A stretch of 64,000 nucleotides of DNA from Romboutsia weinsteinii (GTDB taxonomy: Bacteria > Bacillota > Clostridia > Peptostreptococcales > Peptostreptococcaceae), in contig NZ_NOJY02000004.1 of the NCBI RefSeq assembly GCF_002250835.2, positions 62,001-126,000 of the forward strand, read 5' to 3'. A program made the position numbers and the translations under genes. Below are positions 43,872 through 52,655 of the stretch, piece after piece; position 1 is the stretch's first letter, and each line of letters starts with the position of its first letter. Below the pieces are notes generated by a model. The model saw nothing but the letters and a program-made list of their open reading frames with translations, was not told where the DNA came from and did no database searches.

Positions 43872-44267
43872 TTAGTCACTAGGTACAGTTAAATAATCAC
43901 CTGATTTAATCTCATAATCTTTAGTAATTATATCTTGATTTTCCATATAAACAACTTTTCGAAAATCTTCAATATCATCTACGTTATTGTTGTAAGTGCA
44001 TATAATATCATCTAAAGTTTCACCAGACATAACTAAATGCTTAGTAAATACTCTATCATCCATAACCTTCTTGTAAGCAATCTTATATGGAAGCTCAGCA
44101 AACTTTGAAAAAGCAGGGACATTTTCTGATAAATATTTAGTCGCAGTATCGAGACAAGTAATATAATTATAAATACTATCTTTAAATACTTGTGACGCAT
44201 CCTTGTTTTCTTCAACTGCGGGAGCAATAAAACATAGCATTATTAAAAATATAAAAAAATATTTCAA
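43872..44267 (-). CDS. Secreted protein with LysM-like C-terminal domain
   Basis: 131 residues. N-terminal signal peptide (KYFFIFLIMLCFIAPAV), a helical middle and a C-terminal LysM-like repeat (HLVMSGETLDDIICTYNNN ... YEIKSGDYLTVP), which normally binds peptidoglycan or chitin-like glycans. No catalytic domain is attached. Start is TTG at 44267 behind AGGAGGTG on the minus strand. Probably an exported wall-associated protein of unknown role. Monocistronic, divergent from the asnS leader. Confidence 0.7.
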   Translation of the reverse strand: MKYFFIFLIMLCFIAPAVEENKDASQVFKDSIYNYITCLDTATKYLSENVPAFSKFAELPYKIAYKKVMDDRVFTKHLVMSGETLDDIICTYNNNVDDIEDFRKVVYMENQDIITKDYEIKSGDYLTVPSD

Positions 44268-44371
44268 GCTAACACCTCCTAATACTTAGTATTAATGATT
44301 AAAAAGATTTTAAACATAAATTATAAAAATATGCACAAGAAAGAAGTATATTTAGTATAAATATAAAGTAT

Positions 44372-44400
44372 TGACTTAAATTTTATAAGTTGGTATAATC
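44372..44400 (+). promoter_or_regulatory. Predicted sigma-A promoter of asnS
   Basis: TTGACT (44372-44377), 17-bp spacer, TATAAT (44395-44400); implied start near 44407, just before the T-box leader. Confidence 0.78.
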
Positions 44401-44436
44401 TTCTTAAACTTTGAAATAATATTATATAAGTATAAA

Positions 44437-44696
44437 AAGACGATGATAAGATCAGTAGATATAAATACTAGTAACAGCGAGTTGGGGATGGTGTAAGCCC
44501 AGTACCAAGTTTATATTGAATAACGCCTTGGAGTCTCTAACCGAAAGCAATATTGTGAGTAGGCTTAGACGGGAGATCCCGTTATAGATCATAAGCAATA
44601 GCTTAACTAAGAGGTCAATATATATTGGCAATTAGGGTGGTACCGCGAAGATAATAGTCTTTCGTCCCTTTTCATGGGATTGAAGGACTTTTTTTA
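44437..44696 (+). promoter_or_regulatory. T-box leader of asnS (Asn specifier)
   Basis: The invariant T-box AGGGTGGTACCGCG is at 44634-44647. Stem I contains the AGTA-type distal segment around 44480-44510, and AAC at 44522-44524 (TTGAATAACGCC) is the likely asparagine specifier. The terminator arms are near 44656-44668 and 44676-44690 with a seven-T tail. Uncharged tRNA-Asn would favour the antiterminator and allow asnS transcription. Confidence 0.93.
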
Positions 44697-44729
44697 TTGA
44701 AATAAATTAAATTTAAGGAGGAAATATAT

Positions 44730-46130
44730 ATGCAAAAGCAATTCATAACAGTAAAAGAGTTATATAGAAACAAAGAAGAACATATAGGAAAAACTGTTGC
44801 AGTAGCAGGTTGGATAAGAACATCTAGAGCATCTAAGAACTTTGGGTTCATAGAATTAAATGACGGAAGTTTCTTTAAAAATATGCAAGTAGTATTATCG
44901 GATGAGAAATTAGAAAACTACAAAGAAATAACTAAGTTACCAATAAGCTCATCTATATTAGTAGAGGGTGAATTAGTATCAACAGAAGGTGCTAAGCAAC
45001 CAGTAGAAATACATGCAACAAACATAGTTATTGAAGGTGAGTCTGATAGTTCATATCCACTACAAAAGAAAAGACATACTCTTGAGTATTTAAGAACAAT
45101 AGCTCACTTAAGACCAAGAAGTAATACTTTCTCAGCTGTATTTAGAGTAAGAAGTTTAGCAGCATACGCTATACACAAGTTCTTCCAAGATAGAAACTTC
45201 GTATATGCGCATTCTCCAATTATAACAGGAAGTGACTGTGAAGGTGCAGGAGAGATGTTTAGATTAACTACTATGGATCTAAACAATATACCTAAAACTG
45301 AAGAAGGAAACATAGATTATAGCAAAGATTTCTTCGGAAAAGAAGCTAACCTAACAGTTTCAGGTCAGTTAAATGCTGAAATAATGGCTTTAGCATTTAG
45401 AAATGTTTATACTTTTGGACCAACTTTCAGAGCTGAGAACTCATTTACACAAAGACATGCATCTGAGTTTTGGATGATAGAGCCTGAAATATGTTTTGCA
45501 GACTTAGAAGACAACATGGAACTTGCTGAGGATATGATAAAGTATGTTATAAACTACGTAATGGAAAATGCTCCAGAAGAAATGGAATTTTTCAATGGTT
45601 TCATAGATAAAGGATTATTAGAAAGATTAAACAATGTAGTAAACTCAGATTTTACAAGACTTACTTATACTAAAGCAGTTGAAATGTTACAAGAATCAGG
45701 ACATGAGTTTGAATACCCAGTTAAGTGGGGAGATGACCTTCAAACTGAGCATGAAAGATATTTAACAGAACAAATATTTAAAGCTCCAGTATTTGTAACA
45801 GACTACCCTAAAGATATAAAAGCATTCTATATGAGAATGAATGAAGACGGAAAAACTGTTAGAGCTATGGACTTACTAGTACCAGGAGTAGGAGAAATAG
45901 TTGGAGGTTCTCAAAGAGAAGAAAGAGAAGAACAGCTATTAGGAAGAATAGAAGAAATGGGATTAAACAAGGAAGATTACTGGTGGTACTTAGAGCTTAG
46001 AAAGTTCGGAACAGCTACTCACTCAGGATTTGGTCTTGGATTTGAAAGAATAATAATGTATATGACTGGTATGTCAAACATTAGAGACGTAATACCATTC
46101 CCAAGAACACCTAAGAACTCAGAATTTTAA
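44730..46130 (+). CDS. asnS: Asparaginyl-tRNA synthetase
   Basis: 466-residue class IIb synthetase. N-terminal OB-fold anticodon-binding domain ([21 protein letters not shown]), then the catalytic core with motif 2 [25 protein letters not shown] (two blocks) and motif 3 [15 protein letters not shown] near the C terminus. Charges tRNA-Asn with asparagine, which agrees with the AAC specifier of the T-box upstream. AAGGAGG site before ATG 44730. Monocistronic. Confidence 0.96.
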   Translation: MQKQFITVKELYRNKEEHIGKTVAVAGWIRTSRASKNFGFIELNDGSFFKNMQVVLSDEKLENYKEITKLPISSSILVEGELVSTEGAKQPVEIHATNIVIEGESDSSYPLQKKRHTLEYLRTIAHLRPRSNTFSAVFRVRSLAAYAIHKFFQDRNFVYAHSPIITGSDCEGAGEMFRLTTMDLNNIPKTEEGNIDYSKDFFGKEANLTVSGQLNAEIMALAFRNVYTFGPTFRAENSFTQRHASEFWMIEPEICFADLEDNMELAEDMIKYVINYVMENAPEEMEFFNGFIDKGLLERLNNVVNSDFTRLTYTKAVEMLQESGHEFEYPVKWGDDLQTEHERYLTEQIFKAPVFVTDYPKDIKAFYMRMNEDGKTVRAMDLLVPGVGEIVGGSQREEREEQLLGRIEEMGLNKEDYWWYLELRKFGTATHSGFGLGFERIIMYMTGMSNIRDVIPFPRTPKNSEF

Positions 46131-46137
46131 TTTATAT

Positions 46138-46167
46138 AAAAGGTCTCTATTTATAGAGACCTTTTTA
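46138..46167 (+). terminator. Terminator of asnS
   Basis: 13-bp stem (46138-46150 with 46153-46165), T-run. Confidence 0.85.
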
Positions 46168-46264
46168 AATATAATAATATATTTTCAAAATAGGATAATC
46201 GATTAAAAGTAAAATTATGGTATAATAAGTTAGAAATCTTATCAAAGTAAAGGGGCGCTTAACA

Positions 46265-47038
46265 CTGATTTCATATAAAAGACATGAGCCATTCATAAAG
46301 GAACATGAAGATAGAGAAACAATTATTGTATTTACTCATGGAATACTAGAAGGACCAAAGCAGTTTATAGAATTATCACAACTTGCGTATAAGAGAGGTC
46401 ACTCTGTATCAGCATTACTACTCCCAGGACATGGAGGTAGCGGTGTAGATTTTGCAAGTAGTAATTCGAGGAAGTGGATGGAATATTTAGAAGAAAGTTT
46501 GAGCCAAATAAAGAAGCAATATAATAGTATTATTTTAGTCGGTCATTCTATGGGGGCTTTGTTATCAGTGTTAGCTTACAGTAAGGACTCTAGAAAAATA
46601 GACGGTATAGTGGCACTTGCTACACCTTTAAATATACGATTAAAAGTTAGTGGAATGATAAGAAGTATAAAAATAGGTATGGGAAGTATAAATAATGAAA
46701 ATGCTCTGGAAGTGGCAGCTGCAAACGCATTTAGTATAGAAAAATCATCAATTTTAACTTATTTATCTTGGGCACCGCGCTATATTGATCTTTTCTATCT
46801 TGTAAAAGATACAAGAAAAAAACTATCAAATATTAAGGTACCATTGCTTATTGTTCATACAAAACATGATGAATTTGTCAGTAATAAGACATTAAAACTA
46901 TTTAACAAGAGATTAAATAATACACATAAAAAAATAGTAACCTTAAATAATTCTGGGCATTTTTATTATGATGATAATGACTTACATGTATTAAAAAAAG
47001 AATTTGAGTTATTTTTGGATAGTTTAAGTAATGCATAG
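46265..47038 (+). CDS. Alpha/beta hydrolase, probable CTG start
   Basis: 257 residues. The first ATG of this frame is at 46478, inside the protein; upstream the frame is open back to 46229 and encodes essential parts of the fold: FTHGILEGPKQF (oxyanion HG) and LLLPGHGGSG. The nucleophile elbow is VGHSMGALL, the acid is in HTKHDEFV and the His in NNSGHFYYDD. AAAGGGG at 46249-46255 is spaced for CTG 46265 (ISYKRHEPF...); no ATG, GTG or TTG is available there. Resembles monoacylglycerol lipase/carboxylesterase-like hydrolases. Substrate unknown. Confidence 0.72.
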   Translation: MISYKRHEPFIKEHEDRETIIVFTHGILEGPKQFIELSQLAYKRGHSVSALLLPGHGGSGVDFASSNSRKWMEYLEESLSQIKKQYNSIILVGHSMGALLSVLAYSKDSRKIDGIVALATPLNIRLKVSGMIRSIKIGMGSINNENALEVAAANAFSIEKSSILTYLSWAPRYIDLFYLVKDTRKKLSNIKVPLLIVHTKHDEFVSNKTLKLFNKRLNNTHKKIVTLNNSGHFYYDDNDLHVLKKEFELFLDSLSNA

Positions 47039-47054
47039 AAATGAGGGAGCATAT

Positions 47055-48065
47055 ATGAGTTATTCGGATATTAGCATTGAGAGTTTATCAAAGAAATATT
47101 TTTCAGAAAAAGATATAGAGGATAAGTTAAATAATGTAGTATTACCTTTTTTAGATAAATATATAGAAGAAATTTATATAGAAGGTAAGGAAGATAAAAA
47201 AATATATTGCGAGAAATATGTACTTAAAAATAGTAAGGCTAATATAGTCATTAGTCACGGATTTTCAGAATCACTAGAAAAGTATCATGAATTAATATAT
47301 TATTTCTTACAAGAAGGATACTCTGTGTATGCGATAGAACATAGAGGCCATGGAAGATCTGGTAGTTTAGCAAATTTACAAATAGTGGATGATACTCAAG
47401 TAAATGTAGATAAATTTGATTATTACATAGAAGATTTAAAAAAGTTTATTGACACAGTAGTAGTACCTGAGAGTGGCAATAAATCAAAGTTTTTATTTGC
47501 ACACTCAATGGGTGGAGGAATAGGAGCATTATTTTTAGAAAGGCATAAAGGGTACTTTGATGCCGCAATACTTAACGCTCCGATGATGCAAATACATACT
47601 GGAAGCTATCCTGAATTTATTGCAAAGGCTATAGCAAATATAGTAGTGGCATTTGGTATGGGGAATAAATATGTACTAGGTCATGGTCCTTTTGTTATAG
47701 ATGAAAAGCTTGAAGAATCGGCAACTTCATCAAAAAATAGATACAAAAATTATCATAAATTTTTACTAGATAATGCAAAGTATCAGAGAAGTGGGGCATC
47801 TTATAACTGGCTTAAAAATGCATTTGAAGCTACTAAGGAAATAGTTGAAAATGCTCATAAGGTAGATATTCCTGTGATGTTATGCCAAGCAGGGAGAGAT
47901 ACCTTTGTAAAGTCTAAAGGTCAAAATAAATTTGTAGAAAATGCAAAGAATTGTAAAATTAAATTATACCCAGAGTCTAAGCATGAGATGTATTTTGAAA
48001 AAGATACTATTTCATGGCCTTATTTAGAAGATATATTCAGTTTTTATAGAGAATACTTAGTTTAA
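47055..48065 (+). CDS. Alpha/beta hydrolase (lysophospholipase/monoacylglycerol lipase-like, S33 type)
   Basis: 336 residues of the PldB/serine aminopeptidase S33 group. SHGFSESLEKYHELIYYFL gives the oxyanion region, HRGHGRSG the conserved loop, FAHSMGGGIGA the nucleophile elbow, AGRDTFV the acid and SKHEMYFE the catalytic His. No signal peptide; probably acts on lysophospholipids or monoglycerides at the inner membrane face. GAGGG at 47043-47047 points to ATG 47055; the frame is open from 47031, which would overlap the preceding hydrolase. Both hydrolase genes are probably one transcript. Confidence 0.82.
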   Translation: MSYSDISIESLSKKYFSEKDIEDKLNNVVLPFLDKYIEEIYIEGKEDKKIYCEKYVLKNSKANIVISHGFSESLEKYHELIYYFLQEGYSVYAIEHRGHGRSGSLANLQIVDDTQVNVDKFDYYIEDLKKFIDTVVVPESGNKSKFLFAHSMGGGIGALFLERHKGYFDAAILNAPMMQIHTGSYPEFIAKAIANIVVAFGMGNKYVLGHGPFVIDEKLEESATSSKNRYKNYHKFLLDNAKYQRSGASYNWLKNAFEATKEIVENAHKVDIPVMLCQAGRDTFVKSKGQNKFVENAKNCKIKLYPESKHEMYFEKDTISWPYLEDIFSFYREYLV

Positions 48066-48115
48066 TTACATATGTACATAAAGTATTTAACTTATACAGG
48101 GAGGAGGAAATTATT

Positions 48116-48280
48116 ATGGTAACAATAAATTATATAGTTGTTCTAATTAATGGAGATTATGCAGTATTAGAAGATGAAAATAAAAATCAAATAAGTATTG
48201 CAAGAGCACTTTTACCTTTAGAAATTGACGAAGGAACAAAATTATTATTTGAAAACTTTCAATATACTATAATTGAATAA
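48116..48280 (+). CDS. DUF3006-like small protein
   Basis: 54 residues: an N-terminal beta strand (TINYIVVLINGDYAVLEDEN) followed by ISIARALLPLEIDEGTKLLF and a YTI-type C-terminal strand, the pattern of DUF3006 proteins. GGGAGGAGG at 48100-48108 before ATG 48116 is an excellent ribosome site. Lies 50 bp after the lipase-like gene on the same strand, likely co-transcribed, and ends before a terminator. Function unknown for the family. Confidence 0.72.
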   Translation: MVTINYIVVLINGDYAVLEDENKNQISIARALLPLEIDEGTKLLFENFQYTIIE

Positions 48281-48303
48281 AAATAAATATGATATATATA
48301 AAG

Positions 48304-48330
48304 GCTGTACATAACATGTACAGCTATTTT
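48304..48330 (+). terminator. Terminator after the DUF3006-like gene
   Basis: 8-bp GC-containing stem GCTGTACA/TGTACAGC (48304-48311 with 48317-48324), loop TAACA, T-rich tail. Confidence 0.75.
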
Positions 48331-48438
48331 TATTATAAAGAAATAATAATTTGCAATTGATAATATATATAAATTTATATAGAAATATGGTAAAAAAGGT
48401 AATATAATATAATTAAGTAAAGATAATAAAATACAAAT

Positions 48439-48593
48439 AATACTGGTTTTCAAATTAAAAAGGAAGTTAGATGAAAATTCTACACAGTGCCGCTACTGTA
48501 ATTAGGTAGTGCTAGTTCAATATACCACTGAAGTATAACTTTGGGAAGGTGAGCTAGGATGATGACCTATAAGTCAGGAGACTTGCCAGTATT
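48439..48593 (+). promoter_or_regulatory. Cobalamin riboswitch
   Basis: P1 is AATACTGG/CCAGTATT (48439-48446 with 48586-48593). Conserved elements are present in order: GCCGCTACTGTAA (L5 region), GGGAAGGTGAGC, and the B12-box-like AAGTCAGGAGACTTGCC just before P1 closes. The ribosome site of btuF is only ~28 nt downstream and a small hairpin ATCGA/TCGAT (48599-48614) lies between, so control is probably at translation initiation. High B12 should shut down the transporter. Confidence 0.93.
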
Positions 48594-48632
48594 AAGCTAT
48601 CGATACTCTTCGATGCAAAGGGAGGATAACTA

Positions 48633-49658
48633 ATGAAAAAATTAAGAAAAAGCCTAAGTATATTATTAAGTATATTAATTGTAATAGGTCTTAGCGGATG
48701 TAGCTCTACACCAAAAACAGAGCAAACAGGTTCAAAGGTAGAAGGGAGTACAGAAAGTGCAGAGAATAATTTACATTATCCTGTAACTATTTCAACTTAT
48801 AATTACAAGAAAGAACCTGTAGAAGTAACTTTTGAAAAAGCTCCAGAAAAAGTAGTAGCAATATACCAAAACTCTATAGAGACTATGTTAGCACTTGGTC
48901 TTGAAGATAAGATTGTTGCAGCAGCAGGTTTAGATCATGATGTGAAAGAGGAATATAAAGAAGCTTTTAGTAAAGTGAATTATTTAGAGGAATTTACACC
49001 TTCAAAGGAAAGTATAATAATGACTCAACCCGATATGATTTTGGGATGGTACTCTTTATTTGATGATAAAAGACTTGGAGAAGTTGATTACTGGCATGAT
49101 AATAATATAAATACTTACATATCTTTAAACAGTGGAGCAGCAGAGGATAGAACAATAGAAAATGAAATAAATGATATATTGAATTTAGGAAAAATATTTA
49201 ATGTAGAAGAAAAAGCTCAAGCATTAGCTGATGAAATAAATAAAGAAGTTGAATCTGTAGCTATATCTACTAAAGATCAAGAAAAGCAAAGTACTTTAAT
49301 TTTAGAGTTTTTTGACGATAAAATATCTACATATGGAACTAATACACTAGGTGGAGATATGGTGACAAAGCTTGGTGCAAAATTATTACATCCAGAAGGT
49401 AAGGGGATAAGTACTGAGGACTTAATCAATCTTAACCCAGATTCTATATTTGTAGTTTATATGGATAAAAGTGATGAAAAGGTACCAGAGCAAGAAGTTA
49501 ACCGTATATTAGAAAATAAGGCACTAAAAAGTTTAAATGCAGTGAAAAATAAAAGAGTATATCCTATAGCACTAGGTGAAATGTATTCTAGTGGTATAAG
49601 AACTATAGATGGTATAAAAACTTTTGCAAATGGATTATATCCAAATTTAGAGAAGTAG
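48633..49658 (+). CDS. btuF: Cobalamin ABC transporter substrate-binding lipoprotein
   Basis: 341 residues. Lipoprotein signal ending in LSGCSS (lipidated Cys23), a Ser/Thr/Glu-rich linker, then a type III (BtuF/FhuD) binding fold with PEKVVAIYQNSIETMLALG and QPDMILGWYS. It is the first gene behind the cobalamin riboswitch, which defines the ligand as a corrinoid; sequence alone would also allow iron-siderophore binding. GGGAGG site before ATG 48633. Outside face of the membrane. Confidence 0.85.
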   Translation: MKKLRKSLSILLSILIVIGLSGCSSTPKTEQTGSKVEGSTESAENNLHYPVTISTYNYKKEPVEVTFEKAPEKVVAIYQNSIETMLALGLEDKIVAAAGLDHDVKEEYKEAFSKVNYLEEFTPSKESIIMTQPDMILGWYSLFDDKRLGEVDYWHDNNINTYISLNSGAAEDRTIENEINDILNLGKIFNVEEKAQALADEINKEVESVAISTKDQEKQSTLILEFFDDKISTYGTNTLGGDMVTKLGAKLLHPEGKGISTEDLINLNPDSIFVVYMDKSDEKVPEQEVNRILENKALKSLNAVKNKRVYPIALGEMYSSGIRTIDGIKTFANGLYPNLEK

Positions 49659-49667
49659 GACAAATTT

Positions 49668-50759
49668 ATGGAAAAAGAAATGTATATGGAACAAAGAAAA
49701 TCTAATATACTTAAAGGAACACCTATGTATGTAGGTGTTTCTATTGTATTATTGGCTATATTATTTTTATCTGTAGGACTTGCAGTTACAAAAGGGTCAG
49801 TAGACATAAGTATAGGCGAAGTATATGAGATAATTTTTTATAAATTATTTCATGTAGGAAATGAAGATATCTTAGGTAGTGGAGCAATTCACGATGTAGT
49901 CTGGTTAATTAGATTACCAAGAATAATACTTGCTATATCAGTCGGTGCTGGACTTTCTGTAGTTGGGATAGTGATGCAAGCAATAGTAAAAAATCCTCTG
50001 GCAGACCCTTATATACTTGGAGTATCTTCGGGAGCTTCATTAGGAGCTACTATAGCAATTATGTTTGGATTAGGAACAGTACTTGGTAGTAATGCTATAG
50101 GTGTAAGTGGTTTTATAGGTGCATTTACTGTATCAATGCTAGTTCTTGTAATATCAAATATTGGAGGAAGGTCAAATTCAATAAAGTTACTTCTTGCAGG
50201 AATGGCATTAAGTTCAGTATGTAGTGCATTCTCAAGCTTTATCGTATATTTTGCAAATGATGCTCAAGGTATGCAAACTATCACATTTTGGCTAATGGGT
50301 AGCTTAGCAGGAGCTAAGTGGCAAGAAATATCTATTATAGTTCCTATAATACTTTTAGGGATTATATTTTTTTCAACACAATATAGAACTTTAAATTTAA
50401 TGCTATTAGGAGATGAAGTATCAATAACTTTAGGGAGTAACCTTAATAAATATAGGCATATATATCTGTTAATTACTTCAATAATGATAGGAATATTAGT
50501 ATATTCATCAGGTATGATAGGATTTGTGGGCTTAGTAATACCTCATATAGTAAGGATGGTATTTGGAACAGATCATAAGAAAATTATCCCAATAGCCTCT
50601 TTGCTAGGTGCTATATTTTTAATTTGGGCTGATGTACTATCAAGAAGTATAATAAAAGGAACTGAGCTGCCTATAGGCATTCTGACTTCCATTATTGGTG
50701 GACCCTGCTTTATATGGCTTATGATTAAAAAGACATATGGATTTGGAGGTAAAAACTAA
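49668..50759 (+). CDS. btuC: Cobalamin ABC transporter permease
   Basis: 363 residues, FecCD/BtuC family with about ten helices. Family blocks: WLIRLPRIILAISVGAGLSVVG and IVKNPLADPYILGVSSGASLGA near the N-terminal third, and GMIGFVGLVIPHIVRMVFG (cytoplasmic coupling helix) in the second half. Forms the transmembrane channel with BtuD. Nine bp after btuF; its TAA overlaps the ATG of btuD by one base. Confidence 0.9.
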   Translation: MEKEMYMEQRKSNILKGTPMYVGVSIVLLAILFLSVGLAVTKGSVDISIGEVYEIIFYKLFHVGNEDILGSGAIHDVVWLIRLPRIILAISVGAGLSVVGIVMQAIVKNPLADPYILGVSSGASLGATIAIMFGLGTVLGSNAIGVSGFIGAFTVSMLVLVISNIGGRSNSIKLLLAGMALSSVCSAFSSFIVYFANDAQGMQTITFWLMGSLAGAKWQEISIIVPIILLGIIFFSTQYRTLNLMLLGDEVSITLGSNLNKYRHIYLLITSIMIGILVYSSGMIGFVGLVIPHIVRMVFGTDHKKIIPIASLLGAIFLIWADVLSRSIIKGTELPIGILTSIIGGPCFIWLMIKKTYGFGGKN

Positions 50760-51526
50760 TGAATCTAAAAAGCGAAGATATTAAGTTTTCAATAGGTAAA
50801 AAAAGTATATTAAAAGGTATAAGTATAGATGTATCCAACAGGGAATTTATTGGTATAATAGGGCCTAATGGAAGTGGAAAATCTACTTTTTTAAAGTGTC
50901 TATATAGGACATTAAAACCTAGTTTGGGTAGTATTATAATAGATGGAACTAATATAAATAAAATAAATATAAAAGAAAGTGCAAAAAAAATAGCAGTGGT
51001 ATCTCAGCATAATTTTTATGATTTCGACTTTAGTGTAAAGGATATAGTACTAATGGGACGATCACCTCACAAAAATATGATGGAGAGAGATAATGAAAAT
51101 GATTATAAAATTATGTATGATTCACTAAAAAAAGTTGATATGCTAGATTTTAAAGATAGAAATTTTAATACTTTATCTGGTGGGGAGCAGCAACGTATTA
51201 TATTAGCAAGAGCATTAGCACAAAAAACTGATTGTTTAATACTAGATGAGCCTACAAATCACTTAGATATAAAATATCAATTACAGTTAATGAATATAGT
51301 GAAGGAATTAGATATCGAAGTCATAGCAGCAATACATGACTTAAATATTGCAGCAATGTATTGTGATAAAATATATGTACTTAAAGATGGATATATTGTT
51401 GCTTATGGTACACCAAAAGAAGTATTGACAAAAGAATTAATAAAGCAAGTCTATGAGGTAGATGCAATGGTTTACGAAAATGAAGAAAGTAATACCATAA
51501 ATATTTTGTATACACCTTGTGTTTAA
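50759..51526 (+). CDS. btuD: Cobalamin ABC transporter ATP-binding protein
   Basis: 255 residues. Walker A GPNGSGKST (35-43), Q-loop VVSQHNF, signature LSGGEQQRIILARAL, Walker B CLILDEPTNHLD and switch AAIHDLN. Powers corrinoid import through BtuC. Overlaps btuC by 1 bp, so the three genes form one riboswitch-controlled operon. No clear terminator follows before the peroxiredoxin gene. Confidence 0.92.
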   Translation: MNLKSEDIKFSIGKKSILKGISIDVSNREFIGIIGPNGSGKSTFLKCLYRTLKPSLGSIIIDGTNINKINIKESAKKIAVVSQHNFYDFDFSVKDIVLMGRSPHKNMMERDNENDYKIMYDSLKKVDMLDFKDRNFNTLSGGEQQRIILARALAQKTDCLILDEPTNHLDIKYQLQLMNIVKELDIEVIAAIHDLNIAAMYCDKIYVLKDGYIVAYGTPKEVLTKELIKQVYEVDAMVYENEESNTINILYTPCV

Positions 51527-51603
51527 GAATTATTAAATATGTGTATTATTTAAATATTGAAATAATTATCACAAATAAAATTACATACGAGGAGTTGTAT
51601 ATT

Positions 51604-52062
51604 ATGCTTGAAGCAGGAACTAAAGCACCAGATTTTAAATTAGAAGATAAAGACGGAAATACAGTAAGTTTATCAGACTTTGCTGGAAAGAAAGTAGTAT
51701 TATATTTTTACCCAAAAGATAGCACACCAGGATGTACAAAGCAAGCATGTGCATTTAGAGATAACTATCAAACTTTTACATCAAGTAATGTTATAGTTAT
51801 TGGTGTAAGCAAAGATAGCAAAACCTCACATATAAGATTTGCAGATAAAAATGAGTTACCATTTATATTATTATCAGATCCAGAATTAGAAGTAATTAAG
51901 GATTATGATGTATGGAAAGAGAAAAAATTATATGGAAAAGTTGGATTTGGAGTAGTTAGAACTACATACATAATAGATGGAAATGGTATTATTGAAAAAG
52001 TGTATGATAAAGTTAAAGCAGATAAAAATGTACCTGAAATATTAGAATACTTAGGGAAATAA
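51604..52062 (+). CDS. bcp: Thioredoxin-dependent peroxiredoxin (Bcp/PrxQ type)
   Basis: 152 residues. The PrxQ signature PKDSTPGCTKQACAFRD holds the peroxidatic Cys44 and resolving Cys49, the atypical two-Cys arrangement. Reduces hydrogen and organic peroxides using thioredoxin. GAGGAG at ~51590-51595 selects ATG 51604; the open frame extends upstream into btuD but that part is not conserved. Confidence 0.92.
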   Translation: MLEAGTKAPDFKLEDKDGNTVSLSDFAGKKVVLYFYPKDSTPGCTKQACAFRDNYQTFTSSNVIVIGVSKDSKTSHIRFADKNELPFILLSDPELEVIKDYDVWKEKKLYGKVGFGVVRTTYIIDGNGIIEKVYDKVKADKNVPEILEYLGK

Positions 52063-52065
52063 ATT

Positions 52066-52112
52066 AATAAGCTCATATCTTAGATAATAGTTAAGATATG
52101 AGCTTATTTTAA
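52066..52112 (+). terminator. Terminator after bcp
   Basis: 17-bp perfect stem (52066-52082 with 52092-52108), 9-nt loop, short T-run. Confidence 0.86.
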
Positions 52113-52249
52113 AATTACAAGCAAAGTATATTTATGGAAGAATAAAATATTTATATGAACTACTATTAAAGGCTAGCCACATATAGGGTTTAGAATAAAC
52201 TCTAAGGGGTATAAATAAATTATAATTATAAATCATGTGGAGGTGGAAT

Positions 52250-52552
52250 ATGTACTACAAAAATATAAATACGAAACAATTAAGAAAAATACTAGAAGAT
52301 AAAGAAGATATATGTTTAGTAGATGTTAGAACTGAAGAAGAGTTTGAAGAGAAAAATATAGAATCAGCTATTAATATTCCACTTATGGAATTAATGTATA
52401 ATGTAGATGAAATAGAGGAATACAAGGATAAAAAAGTAATAGTATACTGTAGAAGCGGTCATAGAAGTATAACAGCGTGTAATTTGTTATCAATGGAAGG
52501 GTTTAAAAACTTATACAATTTAGATAAAGGGATAATAGATTTTGTACTCTAG
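52250..52552 (+). CDS. Rhodanese-like sulfurtransferase
   Basis: 100-residue single rhodanese domain. LVDVRTEEEFEEKNI gives the N-terminal signature and VYCRSGHRS the active-site loop with Cys67. Transfers sulfane sulfur or serves as a persulfide carrier; the partner is unknown. GGAGGTGG at 52239-52246 selects ATG 52250, though the frame is open from 52235. Single gene with terminator. Confidence 0.88.
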   Translation: MYYKNINTKQLRKILEDKEDICLVDVRTEEEFEEKNIESAINIPLMELMYNVDEIEEYKDKKVIVYCRSGHRSITACNLLSMEGFKNLYNLDKGIIDFVL

Positions 52553-52574
52553 CAATTTGCTAGAGTATTTTTAT
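52545..52574 (+). terminator. Terminator overlapping the rhodanese stop
   Basis: 11-bp stem (52545-52555 with 52557-52567), then TTTTTATT. Confidence 0.82.
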
Positions 52575-52587
52575 TTATATAGAACTT

Positions 52588-52616
52588 TTTAGATTTAAAA
52601 GTAAATATGCTATAAT
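52588..52616 (+). promoter_or_regulatory. Possible promoter of the XRE/ImmA-like gene
   Basis: TTTAGA (52588-52593), 17-bp spacer, TATAAT (52611-52616). Confidence 0.5.
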
Positions 52617-52655
52617 ATACTTATAAAAATCAATATTTTAGAGGTAGGATAAAAT

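Noticed and set aside
46478-47038. Hydrolase beginning at the first ATG (186 residues)
   Set aside because: It would lack the oxyanion strand and first third of the alpha/beta fold, which are present upstream in frame.
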